Source of the DNA: Chryseobacterium paridis
GTDB taxonomy: Bacteria > Bacteroidota > Bacteroidia > Flavobacteriales > Weeksellaceae
Reading direction: 5' to 3'
Length of the DNA: 64,000 nucleotides
NCBI RefSeq assembly: GCF_016595215.1
Contig: NZ_JAENHK010000010.1
Span: forward strand, 1,659,390 to 1,723,389
Part shown: in pieces, positions 49,155 to 58,161 of the stretch
Position numbering within the stretch: the stretch's first letter is position 1
How the letters are laid out: every line of letters begins with the position of its first letter
Notes under the pieces: model-generated
The model's database searches: none
What the model saw: the letters and a program-made list of their open reading frames with translations, nothing else
Told to the model about the DNA's origin: nothing
Translations under genes and position numbers: made by a program

Positions 49155-51974
49155 TTAATGTTTGTAGTTATATTTATATTTTTTTAATACTTTTCCGTTT
49201 TCATCAACAACCTGATCCAGCCTATTGGCATTATCATATTTGTAAATCTCACGGATTCCTGAAGGAGGGGTCATACTTTTCATACCAATCAGAGGATCAT
49301 AAACATAAGTTGTGATCTGGTAATTTGCGAGATTGGAATTATTTCTGAAAAGACTCAGAGCGTTCTGAAGACTTTGTTCAGAAATATCATCTTTATCGGC
49401 ATCGGATTTAGCAACAATATCTGCAATGTAAGGAGCAATCTGACTATAGAGGGCACCTTCAATCTTAGCAATAGGCTCTGTTTTATTATACCCCCAAACT
49501 ACCGAAACAGGGATTCCATCTTTGGTTGTATATTGTTCCAGATTGCCCTTTGCATCATATTGATTGAAAATTACTTCTGAAACTAAACTATTTTGAGAAT
49601 CAAAAGAAACGGTAGAAGATGGAAACTTATTAGTGGTATTGTCATATTTCACCTCTGATTTTAAGACCAGTTTTCCTATATCAGAAGCTGTTTTTTTCAC
49701 AACAGAAGCTGTTTCCAAAGGAATACCTTTCATACTTGCGCCGATGAGTTTCTGATTGTTTTTATCTAAAGCATATTGATAGGTTGTCTCCTGAACGGTT
49801 CCATCAAAAGAGGTTGCCCTTTCCAAGGCTGGCAAATAATTATTTATATTTTTAAAAACCTCTTTTTTGGTTTCTGCGACTCCCGAATCAAAATAGTTCT
49901 TAGAAACAACCCTATTCTCTTTAACCCAGCTTGTTTTTAGATAGAAATTTGTTCCAACTGTACTTGGGGCAACCAGATATTTAGGGCTGTCATACTCCAT
50001 GAATGTATAATCAAACACATCTTCAGATAATTTTTGGTTTAAAAAGTTATAGACCTCTTTTTTATTGATAAGCCCGCTACGGGTCAGATTATAATTAGGC
50101 CAGATATTGGTCGCAGTTTGTAAGGGATAATCATCTGGTGCTTTGAAGTAATATTTTGTATATCCGGTGTTGTTCCCTTGAGAAACTTTTACATTTTTAT
50201 AAATCATACTTGGAGCTACTGCATTCATTCCATCCAGTGTACCTCCTGCTACATAATATCCACTGGATTTCCCGGGAGCATCAAATTTATCATAATTATA
50301 TTCTTCAATCTTAGCAGGGGTAGAATCTGCGTACACCGTTGATGCTTCCTGGTTAAAATACTTTACTTTTTTGACCCGGGGAAGTCCCTCTTTACTATGT
50401 TTCTGTATCGTAACTTCTACCGGATCCATTATGTGTTTAGCCGAAAAAGTCACTTCCCCATATGGTATTGTGATACCTGGTTCAGCACTTAAAAGAGATA
50501 CATAATATTCTCCTGCATCTGTATTCAAAAAAGGGATAAGTTGTCTGGTAGGATAATCAGGATTAGGTTCCACAGCAGGCCCTAGGCTAATTGGCGCTGG
50601 TTGATAAGTACTTCCTACCTTTTTATAAAAGGCAAGTGACCAGTAATTATTAGCCAGTTGGCCCGCACTGATGTCTATAGCTATATAATAAGGGGGATTA
50701 GGAAATATCCCTCCATTATTAACAGGTACCGTGAAAAAATATTTTTTAGCGGGATTATTAATTTTTGCAAAAGAAACATTTCCAAAATCTTCTTCTGGAG
50801 TGATGTGTTTCTTTTCTTCAATAGTACTAAATGGAATAAAATCAAAATCGTACTGAATAACACCTCCTGTTAGTGGTTGAACTTTTGTTAATACGTTTGG
50901 TACAACAAGCTCAGGATTGATCTCAAATCCTTGCGGGGTTGTATAAGAAGCTGCTCCATAAGAGAATTTTGTTTTTTCAAGTTCAACTCCGTAAGCATCA
51001 ACTTTTGTGAAGGACTCAAGCCCTGTCTGAAAAGTGTATTTTGATACAAACTGACCTCCAGCTGTTTTAAGAGAGGTATTTTTCAGTCTGAACTTATCAG
51101 ATTTTATCGATGAATCTACTCTATCATATTCCAGATCAATTACTCCTCTGTCTTTTACTTCAATATGATTAAGCTTATTCTCCACAGACTCAATAATACT
51201 ATTTCCACTTCCTAATACATAGGTCGTCTCTTTCATATAGTTATATGTTGCAAGGACATTACTATTCTCATCTGACACAGAGGTCAGAAAAAAAGCACTC
51301 CGATAATTTTGATCACCATATATTAAGCCGCCATTAGGATAAGAAAATACTACTACTCTTGCTCTGGAAGTATTATAGATTTCAAATTTATATTGTATGC
51401 CCTTATCTGTGATAACTGTAAAAGAATCAACAATCAGGGTGGAAGTATTTGCAGGCGACCGCTGATACTGTATTTGGGAAGTAGTAGGAGTAAGTTTTAC
51501 CAATTCAAAAGTATTGCTAGTAATATCTCTTATGAACCTGAATTTCCCTGATTCTCCGGGAATAGTGTAATTATAAACATCATCAAATTCATTTTTCAGA
51601 TAACTATCTCCATTAGTTGCACGTTCATCAAAATCAAATAAGATTTCCCTTGAAATGACTCCCTGTCCAAACAAAGACCATCCTGTTCCCAGATCTCCAA
51701 TCCATTGATCATTCGCAGCATTTGCAGGATGATAGTTCATTCCTATATTTAAGCTAAAATACCCGCTATTTGAAGGAACATTGAATAAATCATAAGAGAT
51801 ATCAGGAATTCCCGTTTGGAGAGAAATCGGTACATTATTATAAGTAGCTAAAGAAGAAATAGTTGGAACTGGCCTTGTAACACCTGTACTATAGCTTGGA
51901 TTAGGGGTTTGTGCACCATACAATCCTATAATGCCAGTACTTAAAATTGTTATTATTTTTTTGAGTGTATTCAT
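49155..51974 (-). CDS. Large secreted SpvB/RHS-like protein
   Basis: This 939-residue protein has a signal peptide (ending GIIGLYGAQ). The N-terminal region NVPISLQTGIPDISYDLFNV and WIGDLGTGWSLFGQGVISRE resembles the shell-building start of SpvB/TcB-type proteins; the rest is beta-rich and ends in YD-repeat-like sequence (IREIYKYDNANRLDQVVDEN). No toxin tip is present. It lies 79 bases upstream of the RHS toxin and two bases downstream of the T9SS propeller gene. By analogy with Tc/RHS shells it may help enclose or export the toxin. Confidence 0.7.
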   Translation of the reverse strand: MNTLKKIITILSTGIIGLYGAQTPNPSYSTGVTRPVPTISSLATYNNVPISLQTGIPDISYDLFNVPSNSGYFSLNIGMNYHPANAANDQWIGDLGTGWSLFGQGVISREILFDFDERATNGDSYLKNEFDDVYNYTIPGESGKFRFIRDITSNTFELVKLTPTTSQIQYQRSPANTSTLIVDSFTVITDKGIQYKFEIYNTSRARVVVFSYPNGGLIYGDQNYRSAFFLTSVSDENSNVLATYNYMKETTYVLGSGNSIIESVENKLNHIEVKDRGVIDLEYDRVDSSIKSDKFRLKNTSLKTAGGQFVSKYTFQTGLESFTKVDAYGVELEKTKFSYGAASYTTPQGFEINPELVVPNVLTKVQPLTGGVIQYDFDFIPFSTIEEKKHITPEEDFGNVSFAKINNPAKKYFFTVPVNNGGIFPNPPYYIAIDISAGQLANNYWSLAFYKKVGSTYQPAPISLGPAVEPNPDYPTRQLIPFLNTDAGEYYVSLLSAEPGITIPYGEVTFSAKHIMDPVEVTIQKHSKEGLPRVKKVKYFNQEASTVYADSTPAKIEEYNYDKFDAPGKSSGYYVAGGTLDGMNAVAPSMIYKNVKVSQGNNTGYTKYYFKAPDDYPLQTATNIWPNYNLTRSGLINKKEVYNFLNQKLSEDVFDYTFMEYDSPKYLVAPSTVGTNFYLKTSWVKENRVVSKNYFDSGVAETKKEVFKNINNYLPALERATSFDGTVQETTYQYALDKNNQKLIGASMKGIPLETASVVKKTASDIGKLVLKSEVKYDNTTNKFPSSTVSFDSQNSLVSEVIFNQYDAKGNLEQYTTKDGIPVSVVWGYNKTEPIAKIEGALYSQIAPYIADIVAKSDADKDDISEQSLQNALSLFRNNSNLANYQITTYVYDPLIGMKSMTPPSGIREIYKYDNANRLDQVVDENGKVLKKYKYNYKH

Positions 51975-51976
51975 TC

Positions 51977-53650
51977 CTATTTCTTAATCAGTTTAGCATT
52001 AGCCGTTTTGTTTGTATCTGTTTTGATCACCACCAGATAAGCTCCTTGGATTAATGGTTGAGTATTAATCTTTGTAACTTTATTCTTCGTTTTTAAATTT
52101 TGGAGTTGTCTACCACCCATATCGTACAAAGTAATATCCGCATCTTTAAATTCAAACCCTATTTCTACATAAGCGTAATCTGATACCGGATTCGGATAAA
52201 TCTTGATATCTTGTTTTTCAATCAATTGATCCAGTTGTTTATCTCCCAGTTTAATAATCTTCCAGTTCTCTTTTCCAAGTTCTTCTGCACTCGTTCCTGC
52301 TAAAATGATCGAGCCGTCTCTGTTGAGTTTGATATCAGACAATCTTTCCTCTCTCTTTCTCGATTCTCCTTTTACATATTTTCTCCACTGTTCATTTCCA
52401 TCCTGATTCAGATACAACATCCAGAATGTTTCATCATCTGTTTCTATTCTTCCCTCAGCCTGAGTATATCCACCCAACAATATTCCTTTGGTAACCTCTT
52501 GGTTCTTGGCTCTTGTATCTTGGCTCTGTATCACACTCATTCCCATCAAAATATCCCTGTTCTTAAAGTTGTAGGATTTTTGCCATTGTTCATCACCTCT
52601 TTCATTCAAAGAGATTAGCCATAAGTCAGTGCCCTCTTCAATTCCGACAGTCTTATTTCCTGATCTCTCACTTCTTGATTCCCCTCCGATGATATAGCCA
52701 TTTGAAGTCAAAGCCAGTGTTCTTAAATGATCATCACCTTTTCCTCCATAGTTCTTTTCCCATTCTACTTTTCCGTCTTTGTTTAGTTTTACGATCCAGT
52801 AGTCACCTTCTCCCTCATTGATGGTGGTCTTTGGGTAACGAGATACGGGATTCGAGGTTTCTTTAGATGGACTTTCATTCATGGAACACGAACCCCGAAA
52901 CTCGGAACTCCTCGAATAGATTCCTAATAAAGCTCCACCATCCTTCGTTGGAATCATTTTCTCTACTTCATCTAAACCAAAACCGCCTAAAATAAGTTGT
53001 GATAATTCTTTTCCGTTTTTATCAAGCCTGGTGATCCAAACATCTTTCGAACCATAACCAGATATTGTTTGTGTCTTTTGTGTCGAAGTTCCTTGAGGGT
53101 CTCGAAGAGAACTTTGCATATTCCCAGCTACAAAAAATCCTAAGTCTGTAGTTTGAATAACAGCCCTAGCTTCTTCATCAGCATTTGTACCTAAAGTTTT
53201 TTGCCATAATTCATCGCCAAATTCATTGATTCTGATAAGCCAGATATCTGATCCTCCTTTAGAATCTTCTTTTTTATCAAGCCCTTTTCCGGAGTACGAA
53301 GTTCCTCCCAGAAGCGATCCACCATCCTGAGTAGTCACTGTAGCTGATAAATAATCATGATTTCGTCCCGCAAAATATTTCTCCCAAACCTGATCACCTT
53401 GTTGATTCAATTTCACCAAATGAAAATCATAGCCGTTATTTTGCCTGGCATTACTTCCAGCTTCCAGCTTCTGACTTCCAGCTTGTATAGCACTTCCTGT
53501 TATCAAATACTGCTGATCAATAGTCGTTGTCACCTGGCTTAGAAAATCCTGAGTGTTGGACTTGATATCTTTTTGCCAAACCACTTCCTGGGCAGATAGC
53601 ATACCAGAAATAATACACATTGAAAGTGCACTTAAGTAAAGTTTTCTCAT
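51977..53650 (-). CDS. T9SS-sorted seven-bladed propeller-like protein
   Basis: This 557-residue protein has a signal peptide (ending GMLSAQ), about seven repeats of a strand-rich unit (YDFHLVKLNQQGDQVWEKYF, SDIWLIRINEFGDELWQKTL, GDYWIVKLNKDGKVEWEKNY and so on, near 75, 134, 203, 282, 342, 408 and 462) and a type A T9SS sorting domain at 482-557 (IKIYPNPVSDYAYVEI). Loops of blades 1, 4 and 6 contain DNA heptamer arrays translated in frame (about residues 55-66, 245-273, 374-385). It is the first gene of the toxin locus and may act at the cell surface with the RHS proteins. Confidence 0.85.
   Translation of the reverse strand: MRKLYLSALSMCIISGMLSAQEVVWQKDIKSNTQDFLSQVTTTIDQQYLITGSAIQAGSQKLEAGSNARQNNGYDFHLVKLNQQGDQVWEKYFAGRNHDYLSATVTTQDGGSLLGGTSYSGKGLDKKEDSKGGSDIWLIRINEFGDELWQKTLGTNADEEARAVIQTTDLGFFVAGNMQSSLRDPQGTSTQKTQTISGYGSKDVWITRLDKNGKELSQLILGGFGLDEVEKMIPTKDGGALLGIYSRSSEFRGSCSMNESPSKETSNPVSRYPKTTINEGEGDYWIVKLNKDGKVEWEKNYGGKGDDHLRTLALTSNGYIIGGESRSERSGNKTVGIEEGTDLWLISLNERGDEQWQKSYNFKNRDILMGMSVIQSQDTRAKNQEVTKGILLGGYTQAEGRIETDDETFWMLYLNQDGNEQWRKYVKGESRKREERLSDIKLNRDGSIILAGTSAEELGKENWKIIKLGDKQLDQLIEKQDIKIYPNPVSDYAYVEIGFEFKDADITLYDMGGRQLQNLKTKNKVTKINTQPLIQGAYLVVIKTDTNKTANAKLIKK
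52497..52531. repeat. In-frame heptamer array in the propeller gene, loop of blade 6
   Basis: Five consecutive seven-base units of the type TCTTGGC (+ strand) lie inside the coding sequence and are translated as a Gln/Ala/Lys/Asn-rich loop. Confidence 0.75.
52834..52917. repeat. In-frame heptamer arrays in the propeller gene, loop of blade 4
   Basis: Two arrays, four units such as AGATACG and GGATTCG at 52834-52861 and five such as GGAACAC and GAAACTC at 52883-52917, are separated by 21 bases. The encoded loop (about residues 245-273) is longer than in the other blades. Confidence 0.7.
53454..53488. repeat. In-frame heptamer array in the propeller gene, loop of blade 1
   Basis: Five seven-base units of the type CTTCCAG (three exact) are translated as a Gln/Ala/Gly/Ser loop. 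The complementary unit GGAAGCT also occurs in the intergenic array upstream of pdxJ. Confidence 0.75.
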
Positions 53651-53691
53651 ACCTTGTGTTTAATTAAATAAGTATAATTTTAAAATTGCCG

Positions 53692-53699
53692 CAAAAATA
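53692..53699 (-). promoter_or_regulatory. -7 box of the toxin operon
   Basis: TATTTTTG on the minus strand lies 41 bases upstream of the ATG of the propeller gene. No clear -33 TTTG. The rest of the 331-base gap to 53982 is AT-rich, without an ORF. Confidence 0.45.
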
Positions 53700-53930
53700 A
53701 TCTTTTTTATCTCACAACGGAAAGATTTATAAAAGATATTTTCTCTCATCTTTTTCATTATTAAAAAGTTACTTCTCACATATGACACAATATGTCGTTT
53801 TATAATAATTATAGATGCAAATAATAAATTACAGGTCGGAAATTTCTGACAGTTGAGTAAATAGACTTCTTAAAAAAAATGCTGCTTATTTAAATTTAAC
53901 AACATTTAGCTTAATCCTCCAACCAAAAAA

Positions 53931-53961
53931 TTGTCATTTCCAGTTTATTAAACTATTTTTG
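53931..53961 (+). promoter_or_regulatory. Promoter of the DinB-family gene
   Basis: TTG at 53931-53933, 20 bases, then TATTTTTG at 53954-53961, 20 bases upstream of the ATG at 53982. Confidence 0.5.
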
Positions 53962-53981
53962 GTGATTAAAATTTTTGTAAA

Positions 53982-54452
53982 ATGAATTATCATTTTCAAG
54001 CTCACAGACAGGTACGAAGAAACCTTTTGGATATATTGCAAAATACCTCCCACGAAGATCTTTTGCTCATTCCGGATGGCTTCAACAACAATATGTATTG
54101 GAATATCGCACATACTGTTGCTACACAACAGCTTTTGCATTATTACCTGAGTGGTAATCCTTTTCGAATCGATAAATATTGGATCGAAACGTACAAAAAA
54201 GGAACCTTACCTAACTTAAATGTTCAGAAGTCTGAAGTAGAAGATTTAGAGTTTTTATTAACCGAAACTTCAAAGATTTTAATGAAAGATTATGACAGTG
54301 ATTTCTTTCCAGATTATACACCTTACACTACAAGTTTTGGTATGGATCTAAAAAGTATTCAGGATGCCATCATCTTTAACAATATGCATGAAAGCCTACA
54401 CTATGGCTACATCATGGCACAAAAGAGAGCAATTTTAGGAGAAAAATACTAG
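53982..54452 (+). CDS. DinB family protein
   Basis: This 156-residue four-helix protein of the DinB/YfiT superfamily has metal-binding His residues at His44 (WNIAHTVATQQLL) and in NNMHESLHYGYIMAQKRAIL at the end. These proteins are often metal-dependent thiol transferases, some for bacillithiol; a bacillithiol-linked reductase (YpdA type) is encoded 9 kb downstream. It is followed by a heptamer array and the IVP-family gene. Confidence 0.85.
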   Translation: MNYHFQAHRQVRRNLLDILQNTSHEDLLLIPDGFNNNMYWNIAHTVATQQLLHYYLSGNPFRIDKYWIETYKKGTLPNLNVQKSEVEDLEFLLTETSKILMKDYDSDFFPDYTPYTTSFGMDLKSIQDAIIFNNMHESLHYGYIMAQKRAILGEKY

Positions 54453-54455
54453 ATG

Positions 54456-54490
54456 GTTTAAAGTTCAGTGTTTAAAGTTTAAAGTTATGG
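54456..54490. repeat. Heptamer array running into the IVP gene start
   Basis: Five seven-base units of the type GTTTAAA begin three bases after the DinB stop; the last unit (GTTATGG) contains the start codon of the IVP-family gene. TGTTTAAAGTTT at 54469-54480 is the inverse of AAACTTTAAACA at 54932-54943. Confidence 0.75.
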
Positions 54491-54879
54491 CAAGCGTTAA
54501 AAAGTTTGAAGATTTAGAAATTTGGCAATTATCACGTAGGTTGTGTAATGACATTTATACTATTTCTGAATCAACGGAACTTAAAAACAATTTTAAACTT
54601 CGTAATCAAATTGACGGTTCTTCAGGTTCTATCATGGATAATATTGCTGAAGGATTTGAAAGAAATGGGAATAGGGAATTTATACAATTTCTTTCGATTG
54701 CAAAAGCTTCATGTGGTGAAACAAGGTCACAGTTGTACCGGGTTTTTGACAGAAGCTTAGTGTCATTAGAAAAATTTGAAACGTTACGAGAACAAACCGA
54801 AGTATTAAGTAGAAAAATTAGCTCATTTATTAAATATTTAAATTTAACAGATTTAAAAGGAACAAAGTACAGATTATGA
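54487..54879 (+). CDS. Four-helix-bundle protein, 23S rRNA IVP family
   Basis: This 130-residue protein belongs to the four-helix-bundle family first seen in intervening sequences of 23S rRNA genes (S23/IVP). Typical segments are FEDLEIWQLSRRLCNDIY, RNQIDGSSGSIMDNIAEGFE and EFIQFLSIAKASCGETRSQL. The function is unknown; the family spreads as single genes between repeats in Bacteroidota. Here it is framed by heptamer arrays with inverted ends and lies just before rlmB, a 23S rRNA methyltransferase gene. Confidence 0.92.
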   Translation: MASVKKFEDLEIWQLSRRLCNDIYTISESTELKNNFKLRNQIDGSSGSIMDNIAEGFERNGNREFIQFLSIAKASCGETRSQLYRVFDRSLVSLEKFETLREQTEVLSRKISSFIKYLNLTDLKGTKYRL

Positions 54880-54905
54880 TTTTTGATGTAAATTTTGAAA
54901 TTCAA

Positions 54906-54947
54906 AGTTTGAACTTTGAACCCTAAACATAAAACTTTAAACAATTA
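54906..54947. repeat. Heptamer array between the IVP gene and rlmB
   Basis: Six seven-base units of the type ACTTTGA/ACTTTAA end one base before the rlmB start. The array overlaps the perfect palindrome TTCAAAGTTTGAACTTTGAA (54901-54920). Together with 54456-54490 it forms inverted borders around the IVP gene. Confidence 0.75.
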
Positions 54948-54948
54948 A

Positions 54949-55698
54949 ATGAAAGACGACTTTATTTTCGGGCTACGCCCCGTAATAGAAGCTATTGAAG
55001 CGGGAAAAACTATTGACAAGATCTTTTTGCAAAATGCATTACAAGGTCCTATTTATGCTGAACTTAAAGCAGTTTTAGCTCAAAATAAAATACGTCCCAA
55101 TTATGTTCCGATCGAGAAGCTTAACCGTTTTACGAGAAAAAATCATCAGGGTGTTGTCGCTTTTATTTCGGATGTTCCGTTTCATAAAGTAGAAGACATT
55201 GTTCCACAGTTATTTGAAGAAGGAAAAACACCTTTTTTATTAATTTTGGATCGACTGACTGATGTAAGAAACTTTGGAGCTATTTGCAGAACTGCAGAAT
55301 GTGTTGGAATTGATGCTGTGATCATCCCTGAAAAAGGTGCATCTCCAATTAATTCAGATGCTATCAAAACTTCGGCAGGTGCTATTTACAATGTGAAAAT
55401 TTGTAAAGAAGCTAATTTGGCTCATACTGTTGATTTCCTTCAACAAAGTGGAATAGCAGTATACTCAGCTACAGAAAAAGCGCAAAAGCTGATCTATGAT
55501 GTAAACTTCGCTGCACCTTGTGCTATCGTAATGGGTAACGAGGAAACAGGAATCTCTAAAGAAGTATTACACCATTCTGACGAAAAAATAAAATTGCCTA
55601 TCGAAGGTAAAACCCAATCTTTAAATGTTTCTGTTGCATGTGGAGCGATTTTATATGAAGCGGTAAGACAGAAGATGTCTATCTCTCCAAATCCTTAA
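54949..55698 (+). CDS. rlmB: 23S rRNA (guanosine-2'-O-)-methyltransferase RlmB
   Basis: This 249-residue SpoU/TrmH-family enzyme methylates the 2'-O of G2251 (E. coli numbering) in 23S rRNA with S-adenosylmethionine. The N-terminal RNA-binding domain starts FIFGLRPVIEAIEAGKTIDK; the trefoil-knot motifs are LDRLTDVRNFGAICRTAEC, AIVMGNEETGISKEVL and LPIEGKTQSLNVSVACGA. The length is normal. The serine-hydrolase gene begins three bases after its stop. Confidence 0.95.
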   Translation: MKDDFIFGLRPVIEAIEAGKTIDKIFLQNALQGPIYAELKAVLAQNKIRPNYVPIEKLNRFTRKNHQGVVAFISDVPFHKVEDIVPQLFEEGKTPFLLILDRLTDVRNFGAICRTAECVGIDAVIIPEKGASPINSDAIKTSAGAIYNVKICKEANLAHTVDFLQQSGIAVYSATEKAQKLIYDVNFAAPCAIVMGNEETGISKEVLHHSDEKIKLPIEGKTQSLNVSVACGAILYEAVRQKMSISPNP

Positions 55699-55701
55699 TC
55701 C

Positions 55702-56820
55702 ATGAAAATACAATTTCTTTTACCCTTATTTTTTTTGTCATTCGTAGGGAATGCACAAACTAAAGGTATACCAACAGATAACCCTTTGAGCAATGATTTT
55801 GATCGGCTTGTTCACAAAGAAGCTTCTGCATACATGGAAGATCCGGCACGCGTTGGAATTTCCATTGGTATCATCAAAGATGGTAAAAGTTATTTTTATA
55901 ATTATGGAACCACAGAAAAAGGGAAATCTAAACTTCCGACTTCTAAAGATATTTATGAACTGGCATCAATCAGCAAAACTTTCACAGGAACTCTTTTAGC
56001 TCATGCAGTTGTAGACAAAAAAGTAAGTCTGGATGATGATATCAGAAAATATCTGGATGGAAGTTATCCCAATCTGGAATTTAAAAAGCATCCCATAAAA
56101 GTGGCTAATCTGACGAATCATTCGTCGGGATTACCACAGTTTGTGCCAGATCAGTCTGCAACGTTTAAAAAACCAATGGATTCTATTCCGTTTATATTGG
56201 CAAGGATTTATAAGAATTATTCAAAAAAGAAATTTGCAGAAGACCTACATGCAATTGTAATTGACACGATTCCGGGAACAACCTATAAATACTCTAACGC
56301 AGGTACTCAGATCGTAGGTGATATTCTAGAAAAAGCATATCATAAAAGCTTTCAGGATCTTCTTAAAGAATATATTACCGGGCCTCTAAACATGAAACAA
56401 ACCCTAGTTGGCACGAACTCTGCTGAACTATTAACCGGTTATAATGAAAAAGGAAAAATAATGCCAAGAAATACAACAAGCATTATGGCACCTGCAGGTG
56501 GGATCTATTCAAGTACTGGAGATATGGTAAAATATATCCAGTATCATCTGAATAAAAATGACAAATATGTCCTGGCTTCCCATACGGCTGTTGTAAAAAG
56601 CGAAGGTGACGAAATCGGATTATTCTGGAGAATTCATAAATATAAAGACGGAAGTCAATCTTTTTGGCATACAGGTGGAACAACCGGTTTTTCGAGTGTC
56701 TGTCAAATCTACCCTTCAAAAAACATGGGAATAGTTATACTCTCAAATGAGTCCGACATGTCTTCACAGGGCAAACTGCAGGATATTGCAGAAAATATAT
56801 ATAATAGTAGTAAAAATTAA
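55702..56820 (+). CDS. Secreted serine hydrolase (class C beta-lactamase fold)
   Basis: This 372-residue protein has a signal peptide (cut after FVGNAQ) and the penicillin-binding-like triad: SISK (SxxK) near 90, YSN near 197 and HTGGTTGF near 330, replacing KTG. This is the beta-lactamase-related serine hydrolase family, which includes D-aminopeptidases, esterases and AmpC. The substrate cannot be assigned and resistance should not be assumed. It is cotranscribed with rlmB; a lipoprotein gene follows 10 bases later. Confidence 0.88.
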   Translation: MKIQFLLPLFFLSFVGNAQTKGIPTDNPLSNDFDRLVHKEASAYMEDPARVGISIGIIKDGKSYFYNYGTTEKGKSKLPTSKDIYELASISKTFTGTLLAHAVVDKKVSLDDDIRKYLDGSYPNLEFKKHPIKVANLTNHSSGLPQFVPDQSATFKKPMDSIPFILARIYKNYSKKKFAEDLHAIVIDTIPGTTYKYSNAGTQIVGDILEKAYHKSFQDLLKEYITGPLNMKQTLVGTNSAELLTGYNEKGKIMPRNTTSIMAPAGGIYSSTGDMVKYIQYHLNKNDKYVLASHTAVVKSEGDEIGLFWRIHKYKDGSQSFWHTGGTTGFSSVCQIYPSKNMGIVILSNESDMSSQGKLQDIAENIYNSSKN

Positions 56821-56830
56821 AATAAAGAAA

Positions 56831-57877
56831 ATGAAGAACATAGCAGCAATAGCGCTTATATCTATAGCATTAGTTTCATGTAAAAAAGAAACTGCAAAAA
56901 TTACAAAAGTAGATCCTAAGACAGGAAAGACCATTACAGTGGAAGTTCCCGCTGATTCAATAGCAAAAGTAGCAGAAAATGCTGCTATTAAAGATTCTGC
57001 AGGTATCTACACTCAAACTTTTAAGCTTGAAAAAGGAAAAACTTATCCGTTGACAACTTATCAAAGAGATGTAAAAACAATGACGGATCCTCAGGGGAAA
57101 ACATTGAATGGTACAAGTGAAGCAACAGATGAAATGAGTTTCACTGTAAATGACATCAAGAACAATGTTTATGACATCACACTTAACCTTATTTCAAAGA
57201 GAAATTCTCAGACGGCTGAAGGAAAAACGATTGTTGTGGACACGAAGCAACCTCTTCCTAAAGAAGATGATCTTAAAATGATCTGGAACATCAACAGAGC
57301 ATTGACAAGCAATAAGCTGAACATGAAAATGGATACTAAAGGAAATGTAATTTCCATTACAGGTTTTGAACCTGTGTATACAAAAGTTTCCACTGCAGTA
57401 GGTACTCTAGTGAAAGATGCCAATCAAAAAGCTAGTGTGGTAGCAAGCCTTAAAGAAAGCTTTAATGAAAAAGTTTTAAAAGACCAGTTCAGCAAAAACC
57501 TTACAATTATTCCTAAAAAAGGAGCAAAAATTGGAGAAAAATGGACCAATACTGAAAATGCAGATCCAAACGGCAAGATAAAAGTGACATCAAATTATGT
57601 TCTTAAAAGTGTTGGTAATGGTGTGGCTGAAATTGGTGTATCCGGAGGAATTCCTAAAAAAACTGACAAACAGGCACAGGGAGCTATGACTCACAGCATC
57701 AGCAGTGAGCTGGTACAAAATGGTACTATTAAGTTTGATGAAAATACAGGATGGATTACCAACCAGAATATTACAGTAAAAACTACTCAGATAGAAACTA
57801 TTTCGGACGGAAAACAATCTCAGTCTATGAAGAGTGTTTCTAATTCTTCTGTAATGGTAAACCCTTCTGCTAAATAA
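56831..57877 (+). CDS. DUF6263-like lipoprotein
   Basis: This 348-residue lipoprotein has the signal peptide MKNIAAIALISIALVSC (lipobox LVSC) followed by KKE. The mature part is beta-rich with a repeating TF-LEKGKTYPLTTYQRDVKT pattern and fits the DUF6263 family, periplasmic or outer-membrane lipoproteins of unknown function. I start at ATG 56831; a longer frame from 56747 lies inside the hydrolase gene and has no signal. Cotranscribed with its neighbours. Confidence 0.75.
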   Translation: MKNIAAIALISIALVSCKKETAKITKVDPKTGKTITVEVPADSIAKVAENAAIKDSAGIYTQTFKLEKGKTYPLTTYQRDVKTMTDPQGKTLNGTSEATDEMSFTVNDIKNNVYDITLNLISKRNSQTAEGKTIVVDTKQPLPKEDDLKMIWNINRALTSNKLNMKMDTKGNVISITGFEPVYTKVSTAVGTLVKDANQKASVVASLKESFNEKVLKDQFSKNLTIIPKKGAKIGEKWTNTENADPNGKIKVTSNYVLKSVGNGVAEIGVSGGIPKKTDKQAQGAMTHSISSELVQNGTIKFDENTGWITNQNITVKTTQIETISDGKQSQSMKSVSNSSVMVNPSAK

Positions 57878-57902
57878 TTGAGGTTTATAAAATTTTAAAA
57901 AT

Positions 57903-58130
57903 ATGAAGTGGATTCTTGAGCTAGTACTCACAGCTATTATTCTTTTCTTTGTCTGGAATATCCTTAAAAGGCTTTTCTTTAAGACTTTTTACAGTTATCG
58001 ATTCAACAATAACAACAATAATAAGCAGCAGGATATACAAAACTCGAATAAGAATACGAATCAGAAAATCAATTGGGACGCAGAAACTGTGGACTATGAG
58101 GAAGTAAAAGAAAGTAAGGACAAAAGGTAA
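57903..58130 (+). CDS. DUF4834 small membrane protein
   Basis: This 75-residue protein has one N-terminal membrane helix (about 3-22), a basic-aromatic segment (LKRLFFKTFYSYRF), an Asn-rich linker and an acidic end with NWDAETVDYEEVKE, the layout of DUF4834 proteins of flavobacteria. Function unknown. It lies 25 bases after the DUF6263-like gene and 31 before yfhO. Confidence 0.8.
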   Translation: MKWILELVLTAIILFFVWNILKRLFFKTFYSYRFNNNNNNKQQDIQNSNKNTNQKINWDAETVDYEEVKESKDKR

Positions 58131-58161
58131 AATTCCTAGAAAAATAAAGATAATAACCAGC

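Noticed and set aside
55702..56820. Beta-lactamase resistance gene
   Set aside because: SxxK and YxN are present but the third motif is HTG, and the family is dominated by peptidases and esterases; only a serine-hydrolase call is justified.
56747..56830. N-terminal extension of the DUF6263-like lipoprotein
   Set aside because: It lies in the end of the upstream hydrolase gene and would bury the lipoprotein signal peptide that starts at 56831.
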